Shown one piece after another: positions 53,965 through 63,512 of a stretch of DNA of 64,000 bases. The position numbers and the translations under genes are program-made. The notes beneath the pieces were generated by a model. That model saw only the letters and a list, made by a program, of their open reading frames with translations, was not told the origin of the DNA and did not search any database. The stretch's first letter is position 1; each line of letters opens with the position of its first letter. The DNA is from Bacteroides sp. CAG:709 (lineage in GTDB: Bacteria > Bacteroidota > Bacteroidia > Bacteroidales > UBA932). The stretch covers positions 1 to 64,000 of the forward strand of contig FR882197.1 of the NCBI GenBank assembly GCA_000434935.1, given 5' to 3'.

Positions 53965-54390
53965 CTACGAATTTTTCTTGACTTCTTCAGGAATAGTGCA
54001 TTTACGATAAGTATAGGAGTCTTTTCCGTCAGGAGACGATATCATCACCAGCGTATCTTCATCTCGGGACACCTTATATGGACAGCCCCAATTCTTGCCG
54101 TCCGAGTAGGTTCCGTTCAGAAGACCATTCGAATAAGACCATGTGCCGGAGAACTTTCTGAAGCGTCCTTCGCCCAGCTTCTGATACATCGCAAACGTCC
54201 CTTTCGCGTCGAAATTTATATAGACAAACACCGTTTCCGAGCCTACGACAGCGCTCTTGGTGGCAAAGTCCACATCCACCAGTTCCCATTCGCCTTCAAC
54301 GCCCGCAGCCTTGTCTTCCTTACTGCCGCAAGCCACCGCGAAAGCCGCAGCCACCGCCACAGCAACCGTCATTGCCAATTTTTTGATCAT
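53965..54390 (-). CDS. Small lipocalin-like lipoprotein 2 (subtilase-linked)
   Basis: 141 aa. Signal peptide with Ala-rich core and lipobox AFAVAC (Cys21), followed by GVEGEWELVDVDFATKS, VFVYINFDAKGTFAMYQKLGEGRFRKFSGTWSYSNGLLNGTYSDGKNWG and DSYTYRKCTIPEEVKK. It is a paralogue of lipoprotein 1. Its ATG overlaps the stop of subtilase 3 (ATGA), so the two were made together. One such gene follows subtilase 3 and one follows subtilase 1. Function unknown. Confidence 0.78.
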   Translation of the reverse strand: MIKKLAMTVAVAVAAAFAVACGSKEDKAAGVEGEWELVDVDFATKSAVVGSETVFVYINFDAKGTFAMYQKLGEGRFRKFSGTWSYSNGLLNGTYSDGKNWGCPYKVSRDEDTLVMISSPDGKDSYTYRKCTIPEEVKKNS

Positions 54391-56355
54391 AACCAGCCTC
54401 CATTTCCACTTTTATGAGATCTTACAATTATCGAACATGTGCGGCTGAACGCCATACCTCCGATGGACGTTTCTCCGCCAAGCGTTTCACCTCCGCCGAT
54501 CGCATTGATTTTAACCTTGATGGAACCACACTTGGTCGGATGGACATAAAGTCTTCCGAACTCAATATACGGCTTCTCCTCCAATCCGACGGCCCGGGCA
54601 TCATCTTCAGAATATTCGACATCAATATATTTCAAATTTATCGAGGACGTCCCGAAAAGACTAGAAAGATCAAGCCATTGATTTCGTCCGGTTTCTGCAG
54701 TAAGACATGGCGTTCCCTCGATGTTCATCATAAGTTTCCATGCGTCGACAGCTCCGGTTCCCATCTGTTTCCTATATGCTCCCATGCTGCCGGGGCCCTC
54801 TCCAGGGTCGCTCACATAGTCCTTGGTCGCATATGAAAGGCGGGACTCGAAATCATTGGTAGAAGCGAGCAACAAGTTCTTGAACTCGCTGACAGTAAAT
54901 GTCTTGCCAAGCTTTTTCGCATACGAAAGACCCAATGCCACTATTCCGCTGACATGAGGGCAAGCCATAGAAGTCCCCTGCATATAACCATAATCGGCAG
55001 AACCCTTGCTTGTTTCCGAGACCAATGTCGAAAGTACTTCGGACTTGCGTGAAGTCCAAGGAGCAAGCAATGCCTCTCCTCCTGGAGCGGTAATATTGCA
55101 GCCAGGCCCGTAATTGGTATAATACGCCGGCAGATAGTCCGGTCCGAATGCAGACACGCTGATTACATCACTGAGCGCCCCCGGGTATGCACAGTACGGC
55201 TTGGCATCATTTCCTGCCGCGAATATTGCGATGCCGCCATCCAGGACGTCATTGTTCTTGGTGGCCTCGAAATAATGGATTGCATCGCTTTCCAACGAGC
55301 CATTGTAGTTTATATAGTCCGTATCGGAGAAGAAATCTCCTGCATTATATCCGAAAGAGCATGATATTATCGACGCTCCATTATCTGCCGCATAAGTTAT
55401 AGCCTCGGCTATGGTTCTCGAATCTCCGCCCAACTTACCGTCATAAATCTGGCAGGACATTATCCGCACGCCATCGCCCTTTCCTGTTCCTCCGGCGATG
55501 CCACAGACACCCTGCCCGTTATTATTCACTGCGGCAATTGTTCCTGCACAATGTGTTCCGTGTCCCGAATTACCTTCGGCGGTCCATGCTACAGGCCCTT
55601 TGGATACGAAATTATATCCATGGATATCATCTACGTAACCATTTCCATCCGTATCCGTACCATCTGCCGATTCTTCAGAATTCGTCCACATATTTGCGGC
55701 AAGATCAGGGTGGGTATATTTGACGCCTTCATCAACGACAGCCACGACTATGGAATTGTCTCCAGCCGTCAATGTCCTCCAGACATCTTTCACATTGATA
55801 TCCGCTCCTTTATATGCCGACCTGGCAACAGATTGGTCACCATTGTTCACATAATGCCATTGGTCTCCGAGAGAAGGGTCATTGAAAATTTTGTCGGATG
55901 CCGCGGCCAATGAGATGCTATTTGAAGGATAATATGGATGCGAGACCTCATCAGAGGCCTTTCTATACATCTGACTATATTCAATAGTCCCGACGGCGGA
56001 AAGCACTGCGCACTCGCGGACAATCTTTTCCAGGGATTCGGCATTGTCCAATTTCACAGAATACCATCTGTCCAGACCGACCCTGGCTCTCAATGTTTCT
56101 TTCCCCCGGCATCGGCAAAAATACCGGCTCCACGGAAACCGCCCCCATAGCGCATATGCTGTCAAGCAATTCCACGCCCGGCACCTTGTCAAACTTGAGA
56201 AGGAATTCATCATCAGCAGTTTGACGGGATTTCGTATTTACGACCTTTCTGGACAATGCAAGGGAAGCTTCCCTCACCGCATCCGTACCGGTATCCAATT
56301 CCGCTGTGCACGACACGGCAAGAGCAGCGGCAATCATCAAATATTTATATTTCAT
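54387..56355 (-). pseudogene. S8 subtilisin-like lipoprotein protease 3, frameshifted
   Basis: The N-terminus lies in one frame from the ATG at 56355 (MKYKYLMIAAALAVSC lipobox, then KFDKVPGVELLDSICAMGAVSVEPVFLPMPGE). The rest lies in another frame from about GKETLRARVGLDRWYSV onward. The frames meet at a five-C run (56103-56107, G5 in the gene). Removing one G restores a continuous VFLPMPGKETLRARVGLDRWY, aligning with subtilases 1 and 2. Downstream the catalytic Asp (VAVVDEGVKYTHPDL), His (NSGHGTHCAGT), Asn (AAGN) and Ser (GTSMACPHVSG), the DxDxNGxxDD loop and the terminal KSGNGGWL are intact. It is either a recent pseudogene, slippage-controlled, or a sequencing error. Without the signal peptide the product should not be exported. 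Confidence 0.82.
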
Positions 56356-56442
56356 ATTGAAGTCAATACGACAAAACCCGCAGCCGAGCATTCATCGGCC
56401 ACAGGTTCTGTCTTTCAGCATTTTATCTATTTTTACATAGCA

Positions 56443-58630
56443 TTATTTCACCAGTTCGGCAGACTTTTTTGCAAATTCAATCTTCTTGACAACAGAATTG
56501 GCAGGAATTTCCCTTGCTACGAAGTTTGCTGTCACGTTTTCCCTTTCAGCACAGAGGCCCGCAGACTTGAATACTCTTCCGGTATTTCTGGAAGATATCG
56601 ATCCGGACTCAACGGCGCCATCCAACTTGAATGTTTCTACTCCAACGTTATATGGACTAACTTTATCAAAATATGCAAGAGCAAAACTGTAAGTACCATC
56701 TGCATAACTGCTGGAAGGAAGCTTATCATAGTCCTTGAAAGTCTCAGGAGTGAAATAATCCTTCGCTTCCTGGATGAAAATCTCACCATCTTCTCCTGCC
56801 GCACCGGTCGGTCGTTTGAAGCGGAACCTTTATCTCACCGGATTTGGCATCATAAGTAAACTTCAACTCTACACCATATCCCCAATCTTCGATTACATAA
56901 GTGTTTTCTTAATTAGGATCCGCATACAGGCCCAGACCTTTGACTGTCTGAGGCTTTTTGTCTTCACCCACAAAGACTAGTGAATAGGTATACGTTCCTG
57001 TTCCTTTCTTTACCCTAGGAAGTCCATCAGTCGTGATTTCCGAGGTAACGACTTTAGACCGATAACCATTTGAAGCCCAAACGATAAGAGTATAATCAGT
57101 AACAGGTGCCAATTCCGTGAAAAGGTCAGTCCATCCTGTCGTATTTACAAGATTCAGGATACTGTCACTGACAGACTTCGGCTCGCGAGCAAGACTATCC
57201 AACTTCGCAGGATCCAACTTGGCTGTAGGGATAAGGCTTGCCTTGACTTCCGTCAAATTCTTACCATAGACATAGAACAATGCAGAGTTAACCTTAGTAT
57301 ATCCTTCCGGCTCATACCTTGATGTGAGTTCAAGTCCGGCCGATACAGTAACAGGATACTTTTCTTCGTCTCCTTTGGCGACATAATTGAATGTACTTAC
57401 AGCACTTTCCTGGAACTCATTCTTGTCGTCAAGCGACACAGCCACCAACGAATAGACGCCGGACTTATCAAGTGTCAACGAAACGGCTCCTGTCTCAGGC
57501 ACAACCTTGGATTCCTCATCTCCCTTGACGATGGCATTTGCATGCCTTTCAGCGGCAGCCTTGCTGAGTTCTCCCTCGTAAACTGCATACTTGGCAGTGG
57601 CGACATCCGCACCAAGAGCAAACTCAACCGGAATTTCACCGTCAACGGTCTCGCCTACCGAGACATTTATAGTATAATCTGTAAGAACCGCACCAGGGAA
57701 CACAATTGTAATAATACCATCTTCCTGTGATCTGTCAATAGCTCCAACACCATTAATATAGTAATTTGGAGCGAGCTGGATTCCGGCCGGAGTAACTCCA
57801 TCATCTTGATAAGAAATCACCTTGTTATAGTACCACAAATTCACAGGATCACCAAAGTTGAATGGATGAACGAACCAAATATTCGGCGCTCCCGTGTCAT
57901 AAGGTATACCGGTATCGAAAATGTCGAACAGCACAAGGCCATCCTTATCCACTTTGAACTCTGCCTTTGTCGATTTCAAAACCTCGCCTGATTTAAGGAG
58001 GCGCAAAGATAAATATTCATCACTCTTCGGGCTATACAAAGCATATTCCTCACCCTCTTTCTCCGGATCAGGATACCTCATATAAATTCTATATTTCGTC
58101 TTGTCCAGATCATTCTGATGTATGATCACATTCTCAGGAGCATCGAAATTAAAGACCCCATGTTCCACCCAAGTTCCGACACCAAGGTTATTCCACTTTT
58201 CACGGAGAACCTTTACGTCGATGGATATAGGATTACTGTTATACTTGGACGCATATGCAGGATCTTCGATAGTCAAAGATGCAAGATAAGTATTACCGAT
58301 ACCTATTCCGTCGAAAGTAACGTCAATGGTGGTTTCAGCCTGTCCATCCTTGAACGTAATAGGAGCAAACTTGAAAAGCTTGCTTGTATCAGCCACGGTC
58401 ACCGGCACCGTTATCTCACCTTCAGAATTCTTACGCATTACGGTGATTTTCGTGGAAGTCGGCTCCGCAGGGTCCAAGACCAGTTTTACCGCTTTGTCCT
58501 GTGCCGGGAAATATACCCCATAGCATCCGTCCAAATCTTTTTCACCCGGTTCGACCTTCTCCTCTTGACATGCAGCCAGGACAAGAGTCAAAGATGAAAG
58601 AAAAAGTATGTTTCTAAATAACTTGTTCAT
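56443..58630 (-). pseudogene. Large SusCD-linked surface lipoprotein, broken twice
   Basis: It begins at the ATG at 58630 (MNKLFRNILFLSSLTLVLAAC, Cys21), 18 bases after susD. It reads openly for 573 codons to a TAA at 56909-56911. The residues include N-terminal Calx-beta-like sequence (TSTKITVMRKNSEGEITVPVTV ... GNTYLASLTIEDP) and later fibronectin-like strands (LAPVTDYTLIVWASNG). Beyond the stop the same frame continues as protein-like ENTYVIEDWGYGVELKFTYDAKSGEIKVPL. A frameshift at about 56801-56828 then passes to a frame reading GEDGEIFIQEAKDYFTPETFKDYDKL ... AKKSAELVK-stop (56443). The ancestral protein was about 725 aa. Position suggests a surface ligand-binding partner of SusCD. Confidence 0.75.
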
Positions 58631-58648
58631 AATGTCAGAATTTTAATA

Positions 58649-60286
58649 TTAATCCGTAACGCCATCTCTAAGTTCAGGATTCTGGTCCTGTACAGGAAGA
58701 GAGCCTTCATTGTTGTCCACAACCGCAAAGTTCGTATTGAGTTCACTGGTCGTAAACCTGAGAAGAAGCCACCCGTCGTCAGCTTTCATATTGAACCTGA
58801 ACTTCGCAGGCATATTGGTGCTTTCGGCATTATCATGGAATCTTACGAGAGGTTTATTGAGACGTCTCGCATCTGAGCAGGCGAAGCCTTCACCCCAGAG
58901 TTCCACACGTCGCTGGAACCAAACCTCATCCTCGAATTTGCGGCCAGTCGCATTTACATTATAGTCCAGGTCCCTGTATGTCTTCACAAAGTCGCTGAGC
59001 ACCTTCTTACCCTCTTCCTGCTGTCCGCTTCTGTAGAGTGCTTCCGCACGGATCAGCAACATCTCCTCGACACGCATAAACGGCCAATCCTCTTCATTAG
59101 TAGTTCCGCCAACAGTGTACATGCCGAATTTCACATTGGTATATGGCAGGAACGCAAGTTTGGTATTAGTGATTTCCAAATTAGCCAAGTCTTTTCCGGA
59201 TTTGCCATCCCAAGAAATCTTGTCCAAAAGAGGAGAATAGAGGTCCTCATCTACCCACCAATTTTTACGCACGTCGGTGGCAGGGATCTTATTATAAAGC
59301 AACGTATTGCACCGCGCATAATTCTGAGTGGCCGCCGCATAAGAGACTCCCGACAAAGAACGGAGCCAAGCGCTGGAAGTCGCGGTAGTAAACCTTTGTG
59401 CCTGATCTACCGTCATATCATATCCCCAAATCCAGTTATGCTCCGCAATTTTGTAAAAAGACGGAACAGAAACCTCCTCGATGGTAGCCGGAGTATATCC
59501 TACAGCTGCCTTTTCTGCATCAGATGCAGCTTCAGCCCACATTCCCATATCCAGATATGCTCTTGCACGAAGGCCATAGGCAACCTGCTGGTCAATCTTC
59601 GATTTGTCCGGTCTCTTATATCCATCGAGCTTTTCAATTGCGTATGTAAGATCACCCACAATAAGTTTATATACCTTTTCCACGGTTGCTCTCGGATTGT
59701 TTGCAAAATCCGTAGTCGCTTCAGTTACAATCGGAACGCAAGGCTTATCTTTTGCTACCTGATAATTGAACTGATAATACGGAGCAAGGTTCAAATACGT
59801 GAATGCTCTCACGGCTTTAGCCTGTGCGATATTGTAGTAAACTTCTTTCGGGGTATTCTCAGTTACAGCATACGAAGAAATGACGGTATTGGCAAGAGCA
59901 ATTTCATTATATGCAGCAGAATATCTGATGAACGGATTGGCATAGTCCGCATTTCGGGAAGTGTAGTCCCCACAAACGCTGAACCAGTTATAACCGGTAT
60001 CAGGAAGCACCAGGTCTGCTCCCTCGGCATCATTGGAAAACGCCATCATGATGAATCCAAAATCATCAGGACGCGCACTATTCCACAAGTCCAAACTAAG
60101 TGGCTGTCCAAGCTTCACATACATTCCGGAGAAAGAAGCTTCTGCTCTTTCCGGAAGGATGGTGTTGATTTCCTTCACCTGTTCAGACAAGAGGGTCCCG
60201 CCCTGCGGCTGCAGGTTGTCAATATCCGAGCAGGAAGCCAATGTCAATGCTGCGGCCGTAAATATTGTATATCTTAAGATTTTCAT
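58649..60286 (-). CDS. SusD/RagB-family nutrient-binding lipoprotein (locus 2)
   Basis: 545 aa. Lipobox TLASC (Cys19), followed by SDIDNLQPQG. SusD hallmarks are AQAKAVRAFTYLNLAPYYQF, VAYGLRARAYLDMGMWAEAASDAEKA (TPR-like), the C-terminal MRVEEMLLIRAEALYRSGQQEEG and WFQRRVELWGEGFACSDARRLNKPL, and a final NPELRDGVTD. It would form the lid over the adjacent SusC (16 bases upstream). There is no ECF/FecR pair at this locus within the window. Adjacent surface proteases suggest peptides as cargo, as for RagAB of Porphyromonas gingivalis; this is inference. Confidence 0.93.
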   Translation of the reverse strand: MKILRYTIFTAAALTLASCSDIDNLQPQGGTLLSEQVKEINTILPERAEASFSGMYVKLGQPLSLDLWNSARPDDFGFIMMAFSNDAEGADLVLPDTGYNWFSVCGDYTSRNADYANPFIRYSAAYNEIALANTVISSYAVTENTPKEVYYNIAQAKAVRAFTYLNLAPYYQFNYQVAKDKPCVPIVTEATTDFANNPRATVEKVYKLIVGDLTYAIEKLDGYKRPDKSKIDQQVAYGLRARAYLDMGMWAEAASDAEKAAVGYTPATIEEVSVPSFYKIAEHNWIWGYDMTVDQAQRFTTATSSAWLRSLSGVSYAAATQNYARCNTLLYNKIPATDVRKNWWVDEDLYSPLLDKISWDGKSGKDLANLEITNTKLAFLPYTNVKFGMYTVGGTTNEEDWPFMRVEEMLLIRAEALYRSGQQEEGKKVLSDFVKTYRDLDYNVNATGRKFEDEVWFQRRVELWGEGFACSDARRLNKPLVRFHDNAESTNMPAKFRFNMKADDGWLLLRFTTSELNTNFAVVDNNEGSLPVQDQNPELRDGVTD

Positions 60287-60302
60287 ATTACTTCTCCTTT
60301 TT

Positions 60303-63300
60303 TTATAATGTAAGTGTAATACCTCCGGTGATATTCCTCATTGCAGAGTATGAACCGCTGTTAAGACCCGATCCCGAAGTGAAACTGCCAAGCCCCATAG
60401 AGTAGCGTGGGTCGACACCCTTACGGGCCGCAAACACCGCAAGATTGTCACCGGTAACATAAATACGGAGACTTTCAATCTTGATGGCATTTGTCCATTT
60501 CTTAGGGAATGTGTATCCGAGAGTAACATTATTTATGCTCAGATAATTTGAGCTGATAAGATACTTGTCGATAGCGGATTGACCTTCAGCTGTGCTGCCG
60601 TCAAGACGAGGAATGTCAGTGTCGGTGTTTTCAGGTGTCCATGCTTTCAGAGCATCTTTGTGCCATGCAATACCGGCACCTGAAGATGTATGCATAAGTG
60701 CCTGATATGTACCGTCATAGTACCTTCCTCCCAACTGATAAGACAGCTGCACAGAGAAATCAAAGCCAAAAGCATTCAATGAAGTACCGATTCCGCCGTA
60801 GAGTTTAGGAAGAACGGTGCCGCACTCCAGCTGAGTTGCCTTATCGAAATCTGTAGTAGTCTGCATTGTCTCATTTCCATCTTTGTCAGTAACGGTCTGG
60901 TAATACATTGACTTACCCGTTTCCTTATCGATACCGGCAAATTTGTACATATATGCGTCATACAGAGAACCACCGATTTTATAGATAAAGTTACTTCCTT
61001 TTATGCCTTCCTCTGAAACGCTGTCATCCAAAGAAAGAATCTTGTTCTTATAGTGGCTGAAGTTGGCATTCCATGTCCAGGACACGTTCTTGGTATTGAT
61101 AATCTTGCCGTCGAGAGATATTTCCGCACCATAGTTTCTGATAGAACCTACGTTGACCGGATAAGAACCTGTAGGGTTACCCGCAGAAAGCGGCACGTCC
61201 TTGTTATAAAGGAGATCCGAGGTCTTGCGGTTGAAGTATTCTATGGTACCGTTCAAATAGCCATTGAAAAGTTCGAAATCAAAACCTATGTTAAAGGAGT
61301 GTGAAGACTCCCAAGTAAGTTCTTCATTACCCTTGTACGAGAGGGACAATGAGTACTCTTTGGTTTCTTCATTATAAGAGTGTTTGTACTGGTCCGAATA
61401 AGGGAAATATGAACCAAGGTCGTCATTTCCTTGAATACCGTAACTAGCCTTGAATTTCAGCATGTTGACCCATGACGCATCACTCATGAAAGATTCCTTG
61501 GAGATAAGCCATGCAGCACCTACGCTACCGAAATTGCCCCAACGGTGTCCCGGAGCGAAACGGGAAGAAGCGTCACGTCTGTAAGACGCACTGAGGAAAT
61601 AACGTCCGTCATAATCGTACTGCGCACGTGACAGGACACCTTCTGTCATATAATCAGAAGTCGAAGAATTCACTATACGATTTTTGGTACCGTCAGCATT
61701 GTCCAACTCACCGATGAGCGGGCTGAAGAGATGGTCATTTGAACCAGAGAAAGATTGAGCTTTGAGTTTGTACATTTCAAATCCGGCAAGAATATTGAAA
61801 TTATGCCTGCTTCCTCCGAAATCCGTCTTATATTCAGCAAGATACTGAGTATTGACAGTGAACAATCTGACATTTTTCACATATACCGCACCGTCAACAG
61901 AGCTTGAAGAGCCAAATGGACTGTAAAGAGTATTCGCTCTGGAATTATCGCTCATGAAACCGATATTTGCAGTCAGTGAGAGACCTTTCACAGGGGTTAT
62001 AACGCCACCGATCTTACCGGTCAGCACATCATTGTAGATTTTTCTCTTGTCCACCTCGTTGTCACGTACTGCATTTCCGACGAATGCAGGACGATTGAAA
62101 TTGGTCTGATTCGCATCATATACGGTGCGGCCATCCTGTTTCATAATCTCGTGAGTTTCAGCATCACGGACATAGAGAGGATAAATAGGAGCCATCATGT
62201 TCACGATATAGAACACGTTGCCGGAAGAACCAAAGGTTGATGAGTAACCGGCGACCTGAGAGTCTGAGTGGGTAAAACTAAGATTGGTCGTGAATTTCAG
62301 CCATTTCTTAGCCTGATAGTCAGTATTGACACGCGCTGTGTAGCGTTTGAATCCTGAATTGCTTACGATACCTCCGTCATTCAAGTAACCGATGCTTCCG
62401 AAATACGAAAAGCGGTCTTTCGAACCTGATACGGAAAGGTTGTATTCCTGACGGAAAGAGTTGTGATATACTTCATCATACCAATCGTCAGGTGTATACC
62501 AATATTTGCCGTCAGAATATCCCAATGTCGCATTAGGGTTCAACTTGAAGTTGGTACCGATAAGCTTTTCCCCGTCCGGAACAGTGTACACAAGATAACC
62601 TAGACCTCCGTTTTGCTTGTCCAGGAAATACTTGTCAGCATATGCATAGGCCTCCGCCGTGGTCTTGCCTGCGTAAATCTGAGAATTGTACATCATCCGG
62701 TAATGTGTCTCATAATACTGACCAGGGTCACTGATGACGTCATACTGAGGTATGAGACGAGAGTTCGATCCGAATCTTGCATCGAATTTAATGACTGCGT
62801 CACCGGCTTTGGCTTTCTTGGTGGTGATGAGAACGACACCATTCGCACCACGGGCACCATAAATCGCGCTCGCAGCAGCATCCTTGAGGACGGACATTGA
62901 CTCGACATCATTAGGGTTAATGCCTGAAATAGAGCCGTCATACGGCATTCCGTCCACGATATACAGAGGAGCACTGCTTGCGCTCATGGAGCCGATACCA
63001 CGAATTCTGATGGCGCCTCCATTGGAGGTAGGGTCTCCGGAAGACGAAATCACCTGAACGCCAGGAGTCGTTCCTGCCAATGCTGTCGTCACATTGGTAG
63101 CTACACGATTCTCAATGGTTTCTGATTTGACCATGGCGGCAGAACCGGTGAAGGAACTCTTGGTAGCAGTACCGTAGGCTACGATTATCGTTTCATCCAG
63201 AAGTTCCTTATCGGATTCCAGTTTGGCATTTAATTCAGCCTTGTCACCGACTGTAATTTCCACTGTATTATATCCGATAGAGGAAAACACGAGGATTTCA

Positions 63301-63506
63301 CCTTTATTGGCAGAAATGGAGTACGATCCATCAGCATCCGTGCTGACACCATTCATTGTACCTTTTACTATGACAGACGCGAATGAGATTCCTTCTCCAG
63401 TGCCTGCATCCGTAACAACACCCGACACTTTAAGGCCCTGGGCATTCATTGCCACAGAAAGTCCAAGCATCAAGGCTGCCGTGAAAAGAAGACAAATCTT
63501 TCTCAT
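60303..63506 (-). CDS. SusC/RagA TonB-dependent transporter (locus 2)
   Basis: 1067 aa from Met at 63506 (MRKICLLFTAALMLGLSVAMNAQG). Unlike the SusC at 22425-25838 it has no STN signalling domain. After the signal peptide comes a CarboxypepD_reg domain (KVSGVVTDAGTGEGISFASVIVKG), then ETIIVAYGTATKSSFTG, the plug (LAGTTPGVQVI, IRIRGIGSM, PLYIVDGMPYDG, VESMSVLKDAAASAIYGARGANGVVLITTKK) and a large barrel ending RNITGGITLTL. First gene of the protease locus, driven by a full promoter-like region at 63605-63635. Cargo is inferred to be peptides from the neighbouring subtilases. Confidence 0.95.
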   Translation of the reverse strand: MRKICLLFTAALMLGLSVAMNAQGLKVSGVVTDAGTGEGISFASVIVKGTMNGVSTDADGSYSISANKGEILVFSSIGYNTVEITVGDKAELNAKLESDKELLDETIIVAYGTATKSSFTGSAAMVKSETIENRVATNVTTALAGTTPGVQVISSSGDPTSNGGAIRIRGIGSMSASSAPLYIVDGMPYDGSISGINPNDVESMSVLKDAAASAIYGARGANGVVLITTKKAKAGDAVIKFDARFGSNSRLIPQYDVISDPGQYYETHYRMMYNSQIYAGKTTAEAYAYADKYFLDKQNGGLGYLVYTVPDGEKLIGTNFKLNPNATLGYSDGKYWYTPDDWYDEVYHNSFRQEYNLSVSGSKDRFSYFGSIGYLNDGGIVSNSGFKRYTARVNTDYQAKKWLKFTTNLSFTHSDSQVAGYSSTFGSSGNVFYIVNMMAPIYPLYVRDAETHEIMKQDGRTVYDANQTNFNRPAFVGNAVRDNEVDKRKIYNDVLTGKIGGVITPVKGLSLTANIGFMSDNSRANTLYSPFGSSSSVDGAVYVKNVRLFTVNTQYLAEYKTDFGGSRHNFNILAGFEMYKLKAQSFSGSNDHLFSPLIGELDNADGTKNRIVNSSTSDYMTEGVLSRAQYDYDGRYFLSASYRRDASSRFAPGHRWGNFGSVGAAWLISKESFMSDASWVNMLKFKASYGIQGNDDLGSYFPYSDQYKHSYNEETKEYSLSLSYKGNEELTWESSHSFNIGFDFELFNGYLNGTIEYFNRKTSDLLYNKDVPLSAGNPTGSYPVNVGSIRNYGAEISLDGKIINTKNVSWTWNANFSHYKNKILSLDDSVSEEGIKGSNFIYKIGGSLYDAYMYKFAGIDKETGKSMYYQTVTDKDGNETMQTTTDFDKATQLECGTVLPKLYGGIGTSLNAFGFDFSVQLSYQLGGRYYDGTYQALMHTSSGAGIAWHKDALKAWTPENTDTDIPRLDGSTAEGQSAIDKYLISSNYLSINNVTLGYTFPKKWTNAIKIESLRIYVTGDNLAVFAARKGVDPRYSMGLGSFTSGSGLNSGSYSAMRNITGGITLTL

Positions 63507-63512
63507 AATCAT

